From Alteromonas portus (GTDB taxonomy: Bacteria; Pseudomonadota; Gammaproteobacteria; Enterobacterales; Alteromonadaceae), in NCBI RefSeq assembly GCF_005117025.1, contig NZ_SWCO01000010.1:124001-188000 (forward strand): a stretch of DNA of 64,000 nucleotides, read 5' to 3'. The position numbers were made by a program, and so were the translations under genes. Positions 9,362 to 18,372 of the stretch are shown one piece after another. Below the pieces are notes generated by a model. It was not told the origin of the DNA. It searched no databases and saw nothing but the letters and a program-made list of their open reading frames with translations. Every line of letters starts with the position of its first letter. Position 1 is the stretch's first letter.

Positions 9362-9665
9362 CATTCATTAATGGGTTCGCTGCGGCGCCCAATTACTCGA
9401 AACAATAGTGAACATCATTGAAAGTCAATGGTGTTCACTTTCTAGTCACCGTTATACTTTAAACACTTACATGTTGCGAAAGTAGTGCTGTTCACAACAC
9501 CTTTCTAAAGTCAGTAATTCTTAGACTAAAGATGAAGATCTGCGATCAAAATATGATCCATTAATACAAGAAATGTATACCAATGAATAGAGGTTGGTTA
9601 ACTTTAGTTAGTCTACTCTTTATATGTGAACAATATTTAGACACAAATTGATGCTAAATATTTTG
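9362..9665. other. Intergenic region between cydB and the 54-aa gene
   Basis: Apart from the hairpin at 9407-9439 this AT-rich stretch holds no credible gene. It contains a 5-5-5 inverted repeat GATCA/TGATC at 9544-9558, a possible protein-binding site of unknown kind. Confidence 0.5.
9407..9439 (+). terminator. 15-bp hairpin after cydB, probable terminator
   Basis: AGTGAACATCATTGA (9407-9421) pairs with 9425-9439 around a 3-nt loop, with a single T-G wobble. Only a short TTTCT follows, so it may end transcription weakly or protect the 3' end of the cydAB message. Confidence 0.55.
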
Positions 9666-9694
9666 TTGACATCAAACTGCAATATTACTATATT
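9666..9694 (+). promoter_or_regulatory. Near-consensus sigma-70 promoter for the 54-aa gene
   Basis: TTGACA at 9666-9671 and TATATT at 9689-9694 are separated by exactly 17 nt. Transcription would begin near 9701, about 30 nt before the start codon at 9732. Confidence 0.75.
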
Positions 9695-9731
9695 TTATTT
9701 GGGGCAATTTTTAATAGAAGGAGCCAATACC

Positions 9732-9896
9732 ATGGAAAATGTATTCCATTCGTTCTCACGGTTCTTCAAACGCGCGCACCCCTATACAGTCGCTCACTAT
9801 ATCGGCCGTAAAAATGCGCAGCGTATCTTAGGATGTAAAATCAAAAAGAAATCCAAGATATTTGCCGACCAGCACGTTGAAGACCAAAATCATTAA
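9732..9896 (+). CDS. Unrecognised small basic protein, 54 aa
   Basis: ATG at 9732 has AAGGAG 8 nt upstream; in-frame codons further upstream lie before or inside the promoter, so they are not part of the gene. The protein has an aromatic/basic N-terminal half (HSFSRFFKRAHPYT), then GRKNAQRIL and a Lys-rich stretch (KIKKKSK), with an acidic tail. There is no signal peptide, membrane segment or Cys pair. It looks like a small cytosolic nucleic-acid- or protein-binding factor, but no family is recognised. A near-consensus promoter, a good ribosome-binding site and an exact terminator make it a real, probably well-expressed gene. Confidence 0.75.
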   Translation: MENVFHSFSRFFKRAHPYTVAHYIGRKNAQRILGCKIKKKSKIFADQHVEDQNH

Positions 9897-9901
9897 TTTA
9901 T

Positions 9902-9931
9902 ATGGGGCCCGTCAAACCGGCCCCATTTTTT
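9902..9931 (+). terminator. Rho-independent terminator of the 54-aa gene
   Basis: ATGGGGCC (9902-9909) pairs perfectly with GGCCCCAT (9919-9926) around a 9-nt loop, followed by a T run to 9931. Confidence 0.9.
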
Positions 9932-9932
9932 A

Positions 9933-10415
9933 TCAAATATGATTTAGCGGTACCGAGGTTGTGTACTTAATCTGCTCCATTGCAAAGCTTGAAGTGACGT
10001 CGGAAAATTCTATACCGTTAACCAATCTCTTGTAAAAATGATCAAAGCAATCCATATCGGTAACGAGAACTTTTAGCAGGTAATCGTATTCGCCAGACAT
10101 ACGATAACATTCAACAACTTCATCAAATGACGCGGCGTGCTTAGCAAAACTTGCCAGCCACTTACCATCGTGCCTTCCTGCTTTCACCTGAACAAAAACC
10201 GTCATTGCAAGGTCTAACTGCTTTGCTTGCAACAGCGCTACTCGTCTAGAAATTATACCCTTCTCTTCTAGCTTTTGAATACGCCGCCAGCAGGGCGTTA
10301 CGGTGAGCCCGACTTGCTCGGCAATTTCTGCAACAGGCGTGTCAGCATTATTCTGTAGCATGGCCAAAATGGCTTTATCTATTAAGTCTATACCACGTGC
10401 TTTTTCACTAGACAT
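9933..10415 (-). CDS. Lrp/AsnC-family transcriptional regulator
   Basis: 160 aa. An N-terminal HTH (residues about 10-60; DKAILAMLQNNADTPVAEIAEQVGLTVTPCWRRIQKLE) is followed by an AsnC ligand-binding domain (VVECYRMSGEYDYLLKVLVTDMDCFDHFY), the RAM fold that usually senses amino acids. It is a single gene, convergent with the 54-aa gene. No obvious target is adjacent, so the regulon and effector are unknown. Confidence 0.92.
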   Translation of the reverse strand: MSSEKARGIDLIDKAILAMLQNNADTPVAEIAEQVGLTVTPCWRRIQKLEEKGIISRRVALLQAKQLDLAMTVFVQVKAGRHDGKWLASFAKHAASFDEVVECYRMSGEYDYLLKVLVTDMDCFDHFYKRLVNGIEFSDVTSSFAMEQIKYTTSVPLNHI

Positions 10416-10534
10416 AGTGAGATGTTGCCCTTTATTTTCAATGTTCTTAGTTGTTCAACGCATTACGTTAGGCACTTTACTTTTAAGGGTGTTGTTTGAA
10501 GCCTCTTTTTAATGCCACAAAAGGAAGCCACCAT

Positions 10535-11179
10535 TTACAGCCACCAAGGCTGATTAAAGTCCACATTTGTCGGTGCTATTTCGTATTGAAAGGGAGGCGT
10601 AAAAACATCCCAAAATGCATCACGCAAGTCTTCATCTATTATGCTAAGTTTGCCTGCATCGCGATAGCGAGATAGCAACGTTTTGTATGCGTCAATCGGC
10701 ATTTGCGGGTTAGACTGGCGAAAGATAACCCGCCCTCCAAACTCTTCATACATCGCTTTTTCTGCTTGAAACTGTAGAACCTGCTTAGCGGCTATATCTT
10801 TAATGGGTTTAGTTGCAGTTTCACTTGAAACCTGACCTTCAAACTTCTCGATAAACTTGCCTACCAGTGTTTGATTAACCGTTATGCCTTTTTGCTTTGC
10901 GTAGTCCTCTATTACAAGTTCATAAATTCTGGTAGACGCATTTACACGGGTAACATAATCAAGCATATCTGCGTAGTTGTCTTTCGCTTGCTGCTTTAAT
11001 TTTTTCAGCTCGTCTTCGCTAGGCACGACGTCTGCCATAAGGATTTCGGTATTAAGTACCCTTGCCAAAACATTCTGTTTATCGACTTGTCCATCTGCCT
11101 GAGCAGCATGAGCAAGGTTTGAAAAAAGAATAAGTAGCGCGGTGGCCAATGAAGATCGAATAGTTGATGTCATGCGCAT
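10535..11179 (-). CDS. Secreted protein of unknown function, SurA-like helical pattern
   Basis: 214 aa with a clear signal peptide (cleavage after AHA, about residue 26). The mature part is alpha-helical and charged. The stretch from about residue 40 to 120 (ILMADVVPSEDEL, YELVIEDYAKQKGI) recalls the N-terminal chaperone region of SurA/PrsA-type peptidyl-prolyl isomerases, but no parvulin domain follows. The start at 11179 is supported by GGGAG about 7 nt upstream; a second ATG two codons in is possible. It may be a periplasmic chaperone-like factor, but this is a weak inference. Confidence 0.7.
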   Translation of the reverse strand: MRMTSTIRSSLATALLILFSNLAHAAQADGQVDKQNVLARVLNTEILMADVVPSEDELKKLKQQAKDNYADMLDYVTRVNASTRIYELVIEDYAKQKGITVNQTLVGKFIEKFEGQVSSETATKPIKDIAAKQVLQFQAEKAMYEEFGGRVIFRQSNPQMPIDAYKTLLSRYRDAGKLSIIDEDLRDAFWDVFTPPFQYEIAPTNVDFNQPWWL

Positions 11180-11539
11180 TAAGCACTCCCTGTAGACGTA
11201 ATTATACCTGCGGTAACACGCCGCGATTGCGAAAATTTTAAGTCTCGCTGATTGGCTAATTAACTGTGTGGACTGGTATCACCTAAATGGTCGTTGTAAT
11301 GAGTAAAGCATTAAACGCTATGACTACGCAATACCGAGGCAAGCTGATATTAAGAATAAGCTAGGAGTATCAAACATATTGGGGTTATCACATGGGGGGT
11401 GTTGTAAATGGGAGAGAAAGTAGCTGTGGCTATGAGTTAGGGGGGTAATTCGCTAGACGTGGTTTTTAAGAGACGCGCCAGTATCTAGACGCTTGTACGC
11501 TCGTTCAGAGTAAGCGTGAGGAATGTAAACCAGAGAAAG
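11180..11539. other. Intergenic region, nothing coding seen
   Basis: About 360 bp between the secreted protein gene (minus strand) and the cold-shock terminator. It includes G-rich runs near 11393-11447 but no open frame with a ribosome-binding site. It must hold the promoter of the gene ending at 10535. Confidence 0.4.
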
Positions 11540-11569
11540 AAAAACGGCGGTCAATTGACCGCCGTTTTT
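11540..11569 (-). terminator. Rho-independent terminator of the cold-shock gene
   Basis: The palindrome ACGGCGGTCAATTGACCGCCGT is flanked by A and T runs, giving a perfect stem of about 11 bp. On the minus strand the T-rich tract comes from the A/G-rich run 11533-11544. It lies directly after the csp stop codon. Confidence 0.9.
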
Positions 11570-11575
11570 GAATTC

Positions 11576-11785
11576 TTAGATAGCTTGCACGTTAGCAGCT
11601 TGAAGACCTTTTTGACCTTCTTCAACTTCAAATTCTACTCGCTGACCTTCTGGAAGCGTTTTGTAACCGTCAGAGATGATCGCACGGAAATGAACGAAAA
11701 CGTCCTTGCCGCCGTTATCTTGAGTTAGAAAACCGTAACCTTTATCAGCGTTGAACCACTTAACTGTGCCTGTAACTTTAGACAT
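11576..11785 (-). CDS. Cold-shock protein (CspA family)
   Basis: 69-aa single cold-shock domain with both RNA-binding motifs: KGYGFLTQ (RNP1) and VFVHF (RNP2). Proteins of this type melt RNA secondary structure and act in the cytosol. Monocistronic, with its own terminator. The upstream region is long (to about 11960), as is usual for csp genes whose leader controls expression, but no cold-box was identified with confidence. Confidence 0.95.
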   Translation of the reverse strand: MSKVTGTVKWFNADKGYGFLTQDNGGKDVFVHFRAIISDGYKTLPEGQRVEFEVEEGQKGLQAANVQAI

Positions 11786-11971
11786 GTCGTATAGACCTCA
11801 AATATCGTATTAAATTGCGCATAAGCGCGTGTAACTAAGTTCTTTAGAGTCTTTAAATTGGCGGAGTATTGGGTCTTACTTACGAATGGACAAACAACTT
11901 ACAACAAATTACCGGGTAACTCGAGTGGTTTAACATATAGCAAATAATACAAAATCGCGTCTCTTTAAAGA

Positions 11972-11990
11972 CTTTGGCTAAAAGCCAAAG
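11972..11990 (-). terminator. Hairpin between ubiB and csp, possible ubiB terminator
   Basis: CTTTGGCT (11972-11979) pairs with AGCCAAAG (11983-11990) around a 3-nt loop. It lies about 90 nt after the ubiB stop. The following minus-strand sequence (TCTTTAAAG) is only weakly T-rich, so it could instead belong to the csp leader or promoter region. Confidence 0.45.
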
Positions 11991-12078
11991 CCACTATAAC
12001 ACTCTTCGGGACGATTAATATACAAATTAATTGATAAACTACGGATTTCATAAATATTTCACCGCAGCGTAACAAAAA

Positions 12079-13707
12079 TTAATGCCCTTTCCGCCAGGCC
12101 AAATACCAGCAAATTGCGCCAATTACGCCTGTACTTGCAGGGAAATACCAAGATAAATCGTACATTGGCAGTATTGCAGTCATTAACACAAAGGTGGCAC
12201 CCACTACGCTTAAATGAGTGGTCTGAGTTGTTTTCTTTTGCTCTTGCAGCAGTGCCAAATGGGCCCTTTGTTGTTGCAAAGGCAGGCGTTTCATCTGTTG
12301 TAAACTGTCGTACAGCAGGTCTGGCATTTCAGGTAGTTTTTCAGACCAGAAAGGTAAGTTGTCTTTCACTTTTCCCATCATGGCGGTAAAGCCAATCTGC
12401 TCTTTCATCCAATTTTCAAGAAACGGTTTAGCGGTTTTCCATAGGTCGAGCTGAGGATACAACTGGCGGCCTAAGCCTTCGATATACAGCAATGTTTTTT
12501 GCAGTAGCACAAGCTGAGGCTGCACAACCATATTGAAACGTCGTGCCGTATTAAATAGCTGAAGCAGTACGTTACCAAAGGATATTTCTGCTAGTGGCTT
12601 TTGAAAAATAGGCTCGCATACCGTGCGAATGGCCATCTCAAACTCATCGATGTTGGTGTCTTGCGGCACCCAACCTGAGTCAGCGTGAAGCTGAGCAACT
12701 TTGCGATAGTCGCGATTGAAGAAGGCGATAAAGTTTTCAGCCAAATAGCGCTTATCTTCACGATTAAGCGTACCCACAATGCCAAAATCGATGGCAATAT
12801 ATTTAGGGTTTTCAGGGTGTTCGGTGGATACAAAAATGTTGCCAGGGTGCATGTCTGCATGGAAAAAACTGTCGCGAAATACCTGAGTGAAGAATACTTC
12901 CACGCCGCGCTCAGCCAATTTTTTCATATTGGTATTTTGGGTAAGTAACGCGTCGATATTTGAGATTGGCAGACCGTAAATACGCTCCATAACCAGCACA
13001 TTACCGCGACAGTAGTCACTGTAAATTTTAGGTACATACAGCGCGTCAGAACCTTCAAAGTTACGCCCTAACTGAATACCGTTTGCAGATTCACGCAGTA
13101 AATCAAGTTCATCAACAATGGTCTTGCGATATTCCACAACCACTTCGACAGGACGCAGCCGTTTGCCGTCAGGCAGCCAGCGTTGAAGGACGTTAGCCAA
13201 GCTAAATAACAGCTCCATGTCCGCTACAATGGTATCGCGAATATCGGGGCGCAATACTTTCACTACAACATCTTCGTTGTTGTGTTTTAGTTTTGCGGCA
13301 TGAACTTGAGCAATAGACGCTGACGCCAGCGGCGCTTTTTCAAATTCGCTAAACAAGTCGCTTAAATCAGAAAGCCCCAGCGCTTGCTTGATAATGTCTT
13401 GTGCTGCGTCTGATGAAAACGGTGGAACTTTGTCTTGCAAACGAGCAAGTTCGTTGGCAATAGCAGGGGGAAGCAAGTCTCGGCGAGTAGATAGCATCTG
13501 GCCGAATTTAATAAAAACAGGCCCAAGGTTTTGTAGTGCAAGGGTAATACGCTCGCCAGCTGACTTGCCCTTATGTTTGTTTCGCACCCAGAAAATGGTA
13601 TGACGCATAGCCCGCGCGTACCAGGGTAACCACTTTGCTGGAATAAGTTCGTCTAAGCCGTGTTCCAACAATACCTTGTTAATTCGGTATAACCTAACAA
13701 TACGCAT
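12079..13707 (-). CDS. ubiB: Ubiquinone biosynthesis regulatory kinase-like protein UbiB
   Basis: 542-aa atypical kinase/ATPase of the ABC1/ADCK family needed for ubiquinone biosynthesis. The diagnostic KxGQ motif is seen in [16 protein letters not shown], followed by the Ala-rich loop ([11 protein letters not shown]), the VKVLRPD Lys and the catalytic HADMHPGN and AIDFGIVG motifs. Two hydrophobic C-terminal segments (about 495-540) anchor it in the inner membrane. It is the last gene of ubiE-ubiJ-ubiB, 23 nt after ubiJ. Confidence 0.96.
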   Translation of the reverse strand: MRIVRLYRINKVLLEHGLDELIPAKWLPWYARAMRHTIFWVRNKHKGKSAGERITLALQNLGPVFIKFGQMLSTRRDLLPPAIANELARLQDKVPPFSSDAAQDIIKQALGLSDLSDLFSEFEKAPLASASIAQVHAAKLKHNNEDVVVKVLRPDIRDTIVADMELLFSLANVLQRWLPDGKRLRPVEVVVEYRKTIVDELDLLRESANGIQLGRNFEGSDALYVPKIYSDYCRGNVLVMERIYGLPISNIDALLTQNTNMKKLAERGVEVFFTQVFRDSFFHADMHPGNIFVSTEHPENPKYIAIDFGIVGTLNREDKRYLAENFIAFFNRDYRKVAQLHADSGWVPQDTNIDEFEMAIRTVCEPIFQKPLAEISFGNVLLQLFNTARRFNMVVQPQLVLLQKTLLYIEGLGRQLYPQLDLWKTAKPFLENWMKEQIGFTAMMGKVKDNLPFWSEKLPEMPDLLYDSLQQMKRLPLQQQRAHLALLQEQKKTTQTTHLSVVGATFVLMTAILPMYDLSWYFPASTGVIGAICWYLAWRKGH

Positions 13708-13730
13708 TTATGAGCCTGTTTCTCTCAACT

Positions 13731-14366
13731 TTACTTTAGTTTTTCTTCTAAGCGGCGCAGTCTCGCATCTGCACTGTCTGCTCTATCTCGAAGCGCATTT
13801 ACTTCGTCGCTAAAGTGCATAACCGCCAGCTTGTGTGCAGCAAGCTGCTTTTCTTCTACTACGGCGTTGCCGAATACTTTCGCCATGGACGCCAGCGCTG
13901 ACATGGATTTTTCATGCACGGTTTTCACCGTTTTCACGGTCTGATGGGCAATAACATCGTTAGTCTTTTGTGCCAACAATTCTTCAATGTCTATGTCGAG
14001 CTGCTGAAATAAGGCACTGACTTGCTGAGCAACATTTAGCTCTCCTTCCAAAAAGAGGGCTTTTTGCTGAATAAGTCGAGTCAACTGGCTGGTTTCTTTT
14101 AACTCTGGCAAGGTTTGTAGTGACGTTTTAATACAACAGTCTTTTGGCCCAAGGGCCGCGACAGCATCTTCAAACGAGCCTTGTTCACTAAGCACGTCGA
14201 CTCGATCAGAAAACGACAGCGTGATCCCATAGGGAAGCGGCGAGATAAACGCGGTAAGCCTGGCGCCAGCAAGCGCTTTTAGCCTTGTTTCGCTGTCTTC
14301 GTCTAAAGACAGCAACTTGTTTATAATCGATTCAGCCGTTGCGGTAACCAGCGCAGAAGTAGGCAT
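13731..14366 (-). CDS. ubiJ: Ubiquinone biosynthesis accessory factor UbiJ
   Basis: 211 aa. The N-terminal half is an SCP2-like lipid-binding fold (LTAFISPLPYGITLSFSDRVDVL), and the C-terminus is a coiled coil (DEVNALRDRADSADARLRR). UbiJ binds the hydrophobic ubiquinone intermediates and helps hold the Ubi complex together. Its ATG overlaps the ubiE stop by one base (TAATG), indicating translational coupling. The position between ubiE and ubiB is the conserved one. Confidence 0.92.
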   Translation of the reverse strand: MPTSALVTATAESIINKLLSLDEDSETRLKALAGARLTAFISPLPYGITLSFSDRVDVLSEQGSFEDAVAALGPKDCCIKTSLQTLPELKETSQLTRLIQQKALFLEGELNVAQQVSALFQQLDIDIEELLAQKTNDVIAHQTVKTVKTVHEKSMSALASMAKVFGNAVVEEKQLAAHKLAVMHFSDEVNALRDRADSADARLRRLEEKLK

Positions 14367-15163
14367 TAAAACTTATAACCTCTGTGCAGCGCTACAATAC
14401 CGCCAGTCAGGTTTTGGTAATCACATTGCTCAAAGCCAGCCTGCTCAAACATATCCTTCAAGGTTTCTTGATCAGGGTGCATGCGAATACTTTCCGCTAG
14501 GTATTGGTAGCTTTCTGCATCGTTCGCCACCAGTTGCCCCATTTTTGGCAAAATGTGGAACGAGTACATATCGTAAAGTTTGCTAAGCTGCTCTGACGTA
14601 GGCTTAGAAAATTCTAATACCAGTAAACGGCCGCCAGGTTTTAACACGCGAAAAATAGAATTAAGCGCGTTTTGCTTTTCCGTTACGTTTCTAAGGCCGA
14701 ATGCCATGGTTACCACATCAAAATGGTTGTCGGGGAAAGGCAGAGCTTCCGCGTCAGCTTGCACATAATCGATGTTGCTTACCAAGCCGCGGTCGCGAAG
14801 CTTGTCACGGCCCACTTTCAGCATAGACAAATTGATATCGGCAAGGGTTACGCGCCCTGTTGGGCCCACCAAGCGAGAAAACTTAGCGGTTAAATCACCA
14901 GTACCACCGGCAATATCCAATACCTTATTGCCAGCGCGAACACCGCTGCAATCAATAGTAAAACGCTTCCATAAACGATGCACTCCCATCGACATAAGGT
15001 CGTTCATTACGTCGTACTTTGCTGCTACAGAGTCAAAAACATTAGCAACTAAAGAAGCTTTTTGCCCTTTATCTACCTGTTTGAAACCAAAGTGCGTTGT
15101 ATGCTCAGTAGCATTGTCGATTGCAGAGTCTGCTTGCGTAGCGGGAGTTTGATTGTCGCTCAT
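14366..15163 (-). CDS. ubiE: Demethylmenaquinone/2-methoxy-6-polyprenyl-1,4-benzoquinol methyltransferase
   Basis: 265-aa SAM-dependent C-methyltransferase of ubiquinone (and, where present, menaquinone) biosynthesis. Class I methyltransferase motifs: [12 protein letters not shown] (SAM binding), the VTLADIN acidic loop and [12 protein letters not shown]. It carries UbiE signatures such as [21 protein letters not shown] and the C-terminal [12 protein letters not shown]. It starts the ubiE-ubiJ-ubiB operon. Confidence 0.97.
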   Translation of the reverse strand: MSDNQTPATQADSAIDNATEHTTHFGFKQVDKGQKASLVANVFDSVAAKYDVMNDLMSMGVHRLWKRFTIDCSGVRAGNKVLDIAGGTGDLTAKFSRLVGPTGRVTLADINLSMLKVGRDKLRDRGLVSNIDYVQADAEALPFPDNHFDVVTMAFGLRNVTEKQNALNSIFRVLKPGGRLLVLEFSKPTSEQLSKLYDMYSFHILPKMGQLVANDAESYQYLAESIRMHPDQETLKDMFEQAGFEQCDYQNLTGGIVALHRGYKF

Positions 15164-15276
15164 GACAGTCCTGTAATTTGAATATTTTTATTAATGCCGA
15201 AGTGTATAGGATTGTGTGCTCAAGCAAAAGCTTTATGCCTGCCCGTCTGCTTATGTAAATCAAGCTCCTTCCCTGT

Positions 15277-15304
15277 AAAAAAGCAGAACCTGTAAGGTAC
15301 AGGC
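15277..15304 (-). terminator. Probable terminator after the DNA glycosylase gene
   Basis: CCTGTA (15289-15294) pairs with TACAGG (15298-15303). On the minus strand the hairpin is followed, after 6 nt, by a run of T residues (complement of the A run at 15277-15282). It lies 21 nt after the stop of the gene at 15325. Confidence 0.55.
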
Positions 15305-15324
15305 TCGCCAGTTTAGAATTTGCT

Positions 15325-16026
15325 TTAGACTACCCTACTGTTTGTACCCCAACTAAAGGCAACAATGGCACTTATCTCTTGCAAAGAACGACCGCTTTCC
15401 TCATGCCATTGCGCAAACGCGGCATTAGCCGCCGACAGCGACTTTTTCGAGGTTAAGCCACCGTCAATAATTTCATTCTTGCGCAAGTAATCTTCTACGT
15501 CACGAGAGAGTAAAAACGTGTCTATGCCTAGTGCTCGAAGCATGTAGGGGCCAGTGTTGCCACCTAATCGCGCACCGCGTTTTTTCAAAAACGCCCAAAG
15601 TTCAGTAATATTGCCTTTTTCAAAGCCTGCTACGAATTTACCAAAGCTACCGTGCTCCAGCGCCACGTCTTTGATCATCATGGCATTGTCGCGCACTGTC
15701 ATCACTTTTTTATAGTTGCGAACAATGCGCTTGTCTGACGCTTTTTGCTCTAGCATTTCATCGGGCATCAGCAATACTTTATCCACATCGAAACCGAAAA
15801 ATACGGTTTCAAAATCGGGCCATTTTTGCTCTATAACTCGCCACACAAAACCCGACTGAAACACCTTTTTGGTCATCGCAGCTAGAAAGCGATCGTCAGG
15901 AATGGTTTCAATCTGTGCTTTAGAAAGCGGTGCTTGGAGCATAGCCTCAAGCACCTTTTCACCGCCTTTGCGTTCACACGCTCGGCGGTAGATAGATTGG
16001 AAAGACTCTAACTTAGACTCTTTCAT
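15325..16026 (-). CDS. DNA-3-methyladenine glycosylase I family protein
   Basis: 233 aa, resembling the Tag-type glycosylases that excise alkylated adenine from DNA. Visible family features are SFQSIYRRACERKGG, FLAAMTKKVFQSGFVWRVIEQKWPDF, the conserved helical region KKRGARLGGNTGPYMLRALGIDTF and the DVEDYL segment. It is 6 nt downstream of prlC and certainly in the same operon. Whether the activity is exactly 3-methyladenine removal cannot be told from sequence. Confidence 0.8.
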   Translation of the reverse strand: MKESKLESFQSIYRRACERKGGEKVLEAMLQAPLSKAQIETIPDDRFLAAMTKKVFQSGFVWRVIEQKWPDFETVFFGFDVDKVLLMPDEMLEQKASDKRIVRNYKKVMTVRDNAMMIKDVALEHGSFGKFVAGFEKGNITELWAFLKKRGARLGGNTGPYMLRALGIDTFLLSRDVEDYLRKNEIIDGGLTSKKSLSAANAAFAQWHEESGRSLQEISAIVAFSWGTNSRVV

Positions 16027-16032
16027 GAGTGC

Positions 16033-18069
16033 CTAGCCTTTAATCCCGCTGTGACGAAGCAAAGCGTCAACTTGCGGCTCGCGCCCTCTGAAAGCCACAA
16101 ACAAGTCCATAGGAGGTTTACTGCCGCCCATTTCTAAAATGTTTTCTAAAAACGCTTTGCCCGTGTCGCGATTAAAGATGCCATCTTCCTCAAACTTGCT
16201 GTACGCGTCGGCAGAAAGTACCTCAGCCCACTTATAGCTGTAGTAACCCGCTGCGTAGCCACCAGCAAATATGTGACCAAAGCCGTTTTGGAAACGGTTA
16301 AACGATGGAGGAATAACTACCGCCACTTCTTCACGCACTTTATCCAATGTGCCCTGTACGTCTACCTCGCTGCCTTTTTCGCTATGCAGTAAGAAATCAA
16401 AAAGACTAAATTCAAGCTGGCGTACCATCTGCATAGCAGACTGGTAATCCCGTGCAGCAAGCATACGGTCCAGTAAATCAGCAGGGAGTGGCTCACCGGT
16501 TTCATAGTGACCAGAGATAAAGTTAAGTGCGTCCTCTTCCCAGCACCAGTTTTCTAAAAACTGGCTTGGCAATTCAACCGCATCCCACGGTACACCGTTA
16601 ATACCCGACACACCGGCTACGCGCATTTTAGTAAGCATGTGGTGAATACCATGGCCAAACTCATGGAACATAGTTACCACTTCATCGTGGGTAAATAACG
16701 CTGGCTTATCGCCTACAGGTGCATTGAAGTTACAGGTAAGGTACGCCACGGGCAGCTGTAATTCGCCATCCATTTTTTCACGACGAACTCGACATTCATC
16801 CATCCAAGCGCCGCCACGTTTTTTCGCGCGTGCATACAAGTCTAGGTAAAAACTGCCGCGCATTACATCGGCATCGTCAGTAATGGTGAAGTAGCGTACA
16901 TCCTTATGCCACGTGTCAATACCAGGCTGCTCAATAATTTTTAAGCCGTACAGGCGATGTACCACCTCAAACAAGCCAGATAACACTTTATCTTCAGGGA
17001 AATAAGGGCGCAGCATTTCATCAGAAATCGTGTACTTTTCCTGCTTCAGCTTCTCGCTGTAATACGGTAAATCCCATGAAGCTAGCTCAGTAACACCGTG
17101 CTTGTCTTTCGCGTACGCTTTTACTTCTTCAAGCTCTTTTTCTGCCTGAGGCTTAGACTTAGCTGCTAAATCACGTAAGAAACCGATGACCTGATCGGTA
17201 GAGTCTGCCATTTTGGTTGCTAATGAACGCTCTGCATAACTTGAAAAGCCAAGCAATTCAGCCAGTTCAGTACGCAGCGTTAAAGTCTCTTTAATAATGT
17301 CGGTGTTGTCCCACTTACCCGCATTCGGACCTTGATCAGATGCTTTTGTGGCATAGGCGCGATACATTTCTTCGCGAAGTTCGCGATTATCCGCGTAAAG
17401 CATTACAGGTAAATAAGACGGAATGTCTAACGTAAACAACCAGCCCTGCAAGTCTTTCTGGTGCGCAGCTTGTGCCGCCGCTTCAAGGGCTGACTCTGGC
17501 ATACCGGCAAGTTCAGCTTCATCGGTAATGTGTTTAGTCCAGCCCATAGTGGCGTCCATCACATTGTTGGAAAAGGTTGATGATAGCTCGCTAAGCTTTG
17601 CCTGAATCTCTGCAAAACGCTTCTTTTGCTCTGCGGGAAGCGCTACACCTGACAAGGTGAAATCGCGAACGGCGTTTTCGATTACTTTTTGTTGTTCTTC
17701 GCTTAGAGTCGCAAATTCGTCAGACTCTTTAAGGGAAGCGTAAGCATTGTAAAGGCCTTCGTGCTGGCCTACCCAAGTTCCGTATTCAGATAATAGTGGC
17801 AAACACGCATCGTGGGCATCACGCAATTCATCGCTACTCACCACGCTATTCATATGAGACACCGGCGAGAACATTTTGCTTAAACGATCATCGACCTCTT
17901 CAAGGCGCAGCACTAGATTTTTGTAAGAGTAATCTTTCGACGCCACGACCTCTTCTATTTCGCTTTTGCACGCCGCAATGGCTTTCTCAATTGCAGGCTT
18001 AATAGAGGCAGGTTCAATAGCAGAAAAAATTGGTAGACCATCTACCATTTCAATTGCAGGGGTTGTCAT
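16033..18069 (-). CDS. prlC: Oligopeptidase A (M3 zinc metallopeptidase)
   Basis: Cytosolic M3 peptidase that degrades oligopeptides, including cleaved signal peptides; about 678 aa. The catalytic HExxH is in MFHEFGHGIHHML, with the downstream Glu in QFLENWCWE. The ATG at 18069 aligns with the E. coli N-terminus (MTTPAIEM...LPIFSAI); a GTG at 18090 would add seven Lys/Arg-rich residues. Followed after 6 nt by the DNA glycosylase. A sigma-32-like promoter is visible upstream, in keeping with heat-shock control reported for E. coli prlC. Confidence 0.95.
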   Translation of the reverse strand: MTTPAIEMVDGLPIFSAIEPASIKPAIEKAIAACKSEIEEVVASKDYSYKNLVLRLEEVDDRLSKMFSPVSHMNSVVSSDELRDAHDACLPLLSEYGTWVGQHEGLYNAYASLKESDEFATLSEEQQKVIENAVRDFTLSGVALPAEQKKRFAEIQAKLSELSSTFSNNVMDATMGWTKHITDEAELAGMPESALEAAAQAAHQKDLQGWLFTLDIPSYLPVMLYADNRELREEMYRAYATKASDQGPNAGKWDNTDIIKETLTLRTELAELLGFSSYAERSLATKMADSTDQVIGFLRDLAAKSKPQAEKELEEVKAYAKDKHGVTELASWDLPYYSEKLKQEKYTISDEMLRPYFPEDKVLSGLFEVVHRLYGLKIIEQPGIDTWHKDVRYFTITDDADVMRGSFYLDLYARAKKRGGAWMDECRVRREKMDGELQLPVAYLTCNFNAPVGDKPALFTHDEVVTMFHEFGHGIHHMLTKMRVAGVSGINGVPWDAVELPSQFLENWCWEEDALNFISGHYETGEPLPADLLDRMLAARDYQSAMQMVRQLEFSLFDFLLHSEKGSEVDVQGTLDKVREEVAVVIPPSFNRFQNGFGHIFAGGYAAGYYSYKWAEVLSADAYSKFEEDGIFNRDTGKAFLENILEMGGSKPPMDLFVAFRGREPQVDALLRHSGIKG

Positions 18070-18103
18070 AATCTTTTTCACTCTTAACACGTTGATAGAA
18101 TAA

Positions 18104-18131
18104 TGATGGGGCTTCGCTGACTAAAAGCAAG
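18104..18131 (-). promoter_or_regulatory. Sigma-32-like promoter upstream of prlC
   Basis: On the minus strand CTTGCTT (18125-18131) is followed after 13 nt by CCCCATCA (18104-18111). The consensus for RpoH is CTTGAAA-N13-15-CCCCATNT: the -10 is nearly perfect and the -35 matches at four positions. It lies about 35 nt before the ATG. Confidence 0.55.
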
Positions 18132-18314
18132 TTATTGTTTACGCTTCTGTTGACCTATCTTGAAGTTACTTCTAGTTTAAGAGTACGGATCACGAAACAG
18201 CGCATCAGCGCGTTAAGCTAGCGGTATCTCTCTTAAAACTGTACGGGCAAATTAGTTCTGTATGATCTGAGACAACCCCTGTCGCAAATGTCGCATTTCA
18301 TCCTTTTGTCTACT

Positions 18315-18343
18315 TTGTCTCCAAGTTGTATAGCGGCTATAAT
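18315..18343 (+). promoter_or_regulatory. Sigma-70 promoter of the signalling operon
   Basis: TTGTCT (18315-18320) and a perfect TATAAT (18338-18343) are 17 nt apart. Predicted start near 18350, 23 nt before the ATG at 18373. Confidence 0.7.
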
Positions 18344-18372
18344 TCTGGTTAATAAATCTACAAGGCATAGAT

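Noticed and set aside
9371..9421. 16-codon frame after cydB, considered as cydX
   Set aside because: No CydX-like membrane helix or opening MWYF-type sequence, and it lies in the hairpin.
9648..9731. N-terminal extension of the 54-aa protein from 9648
   Set aside because: It runs through the -35/-10 boxes of the promoter; the ATG at 9732 has the good ribosome-binding site.
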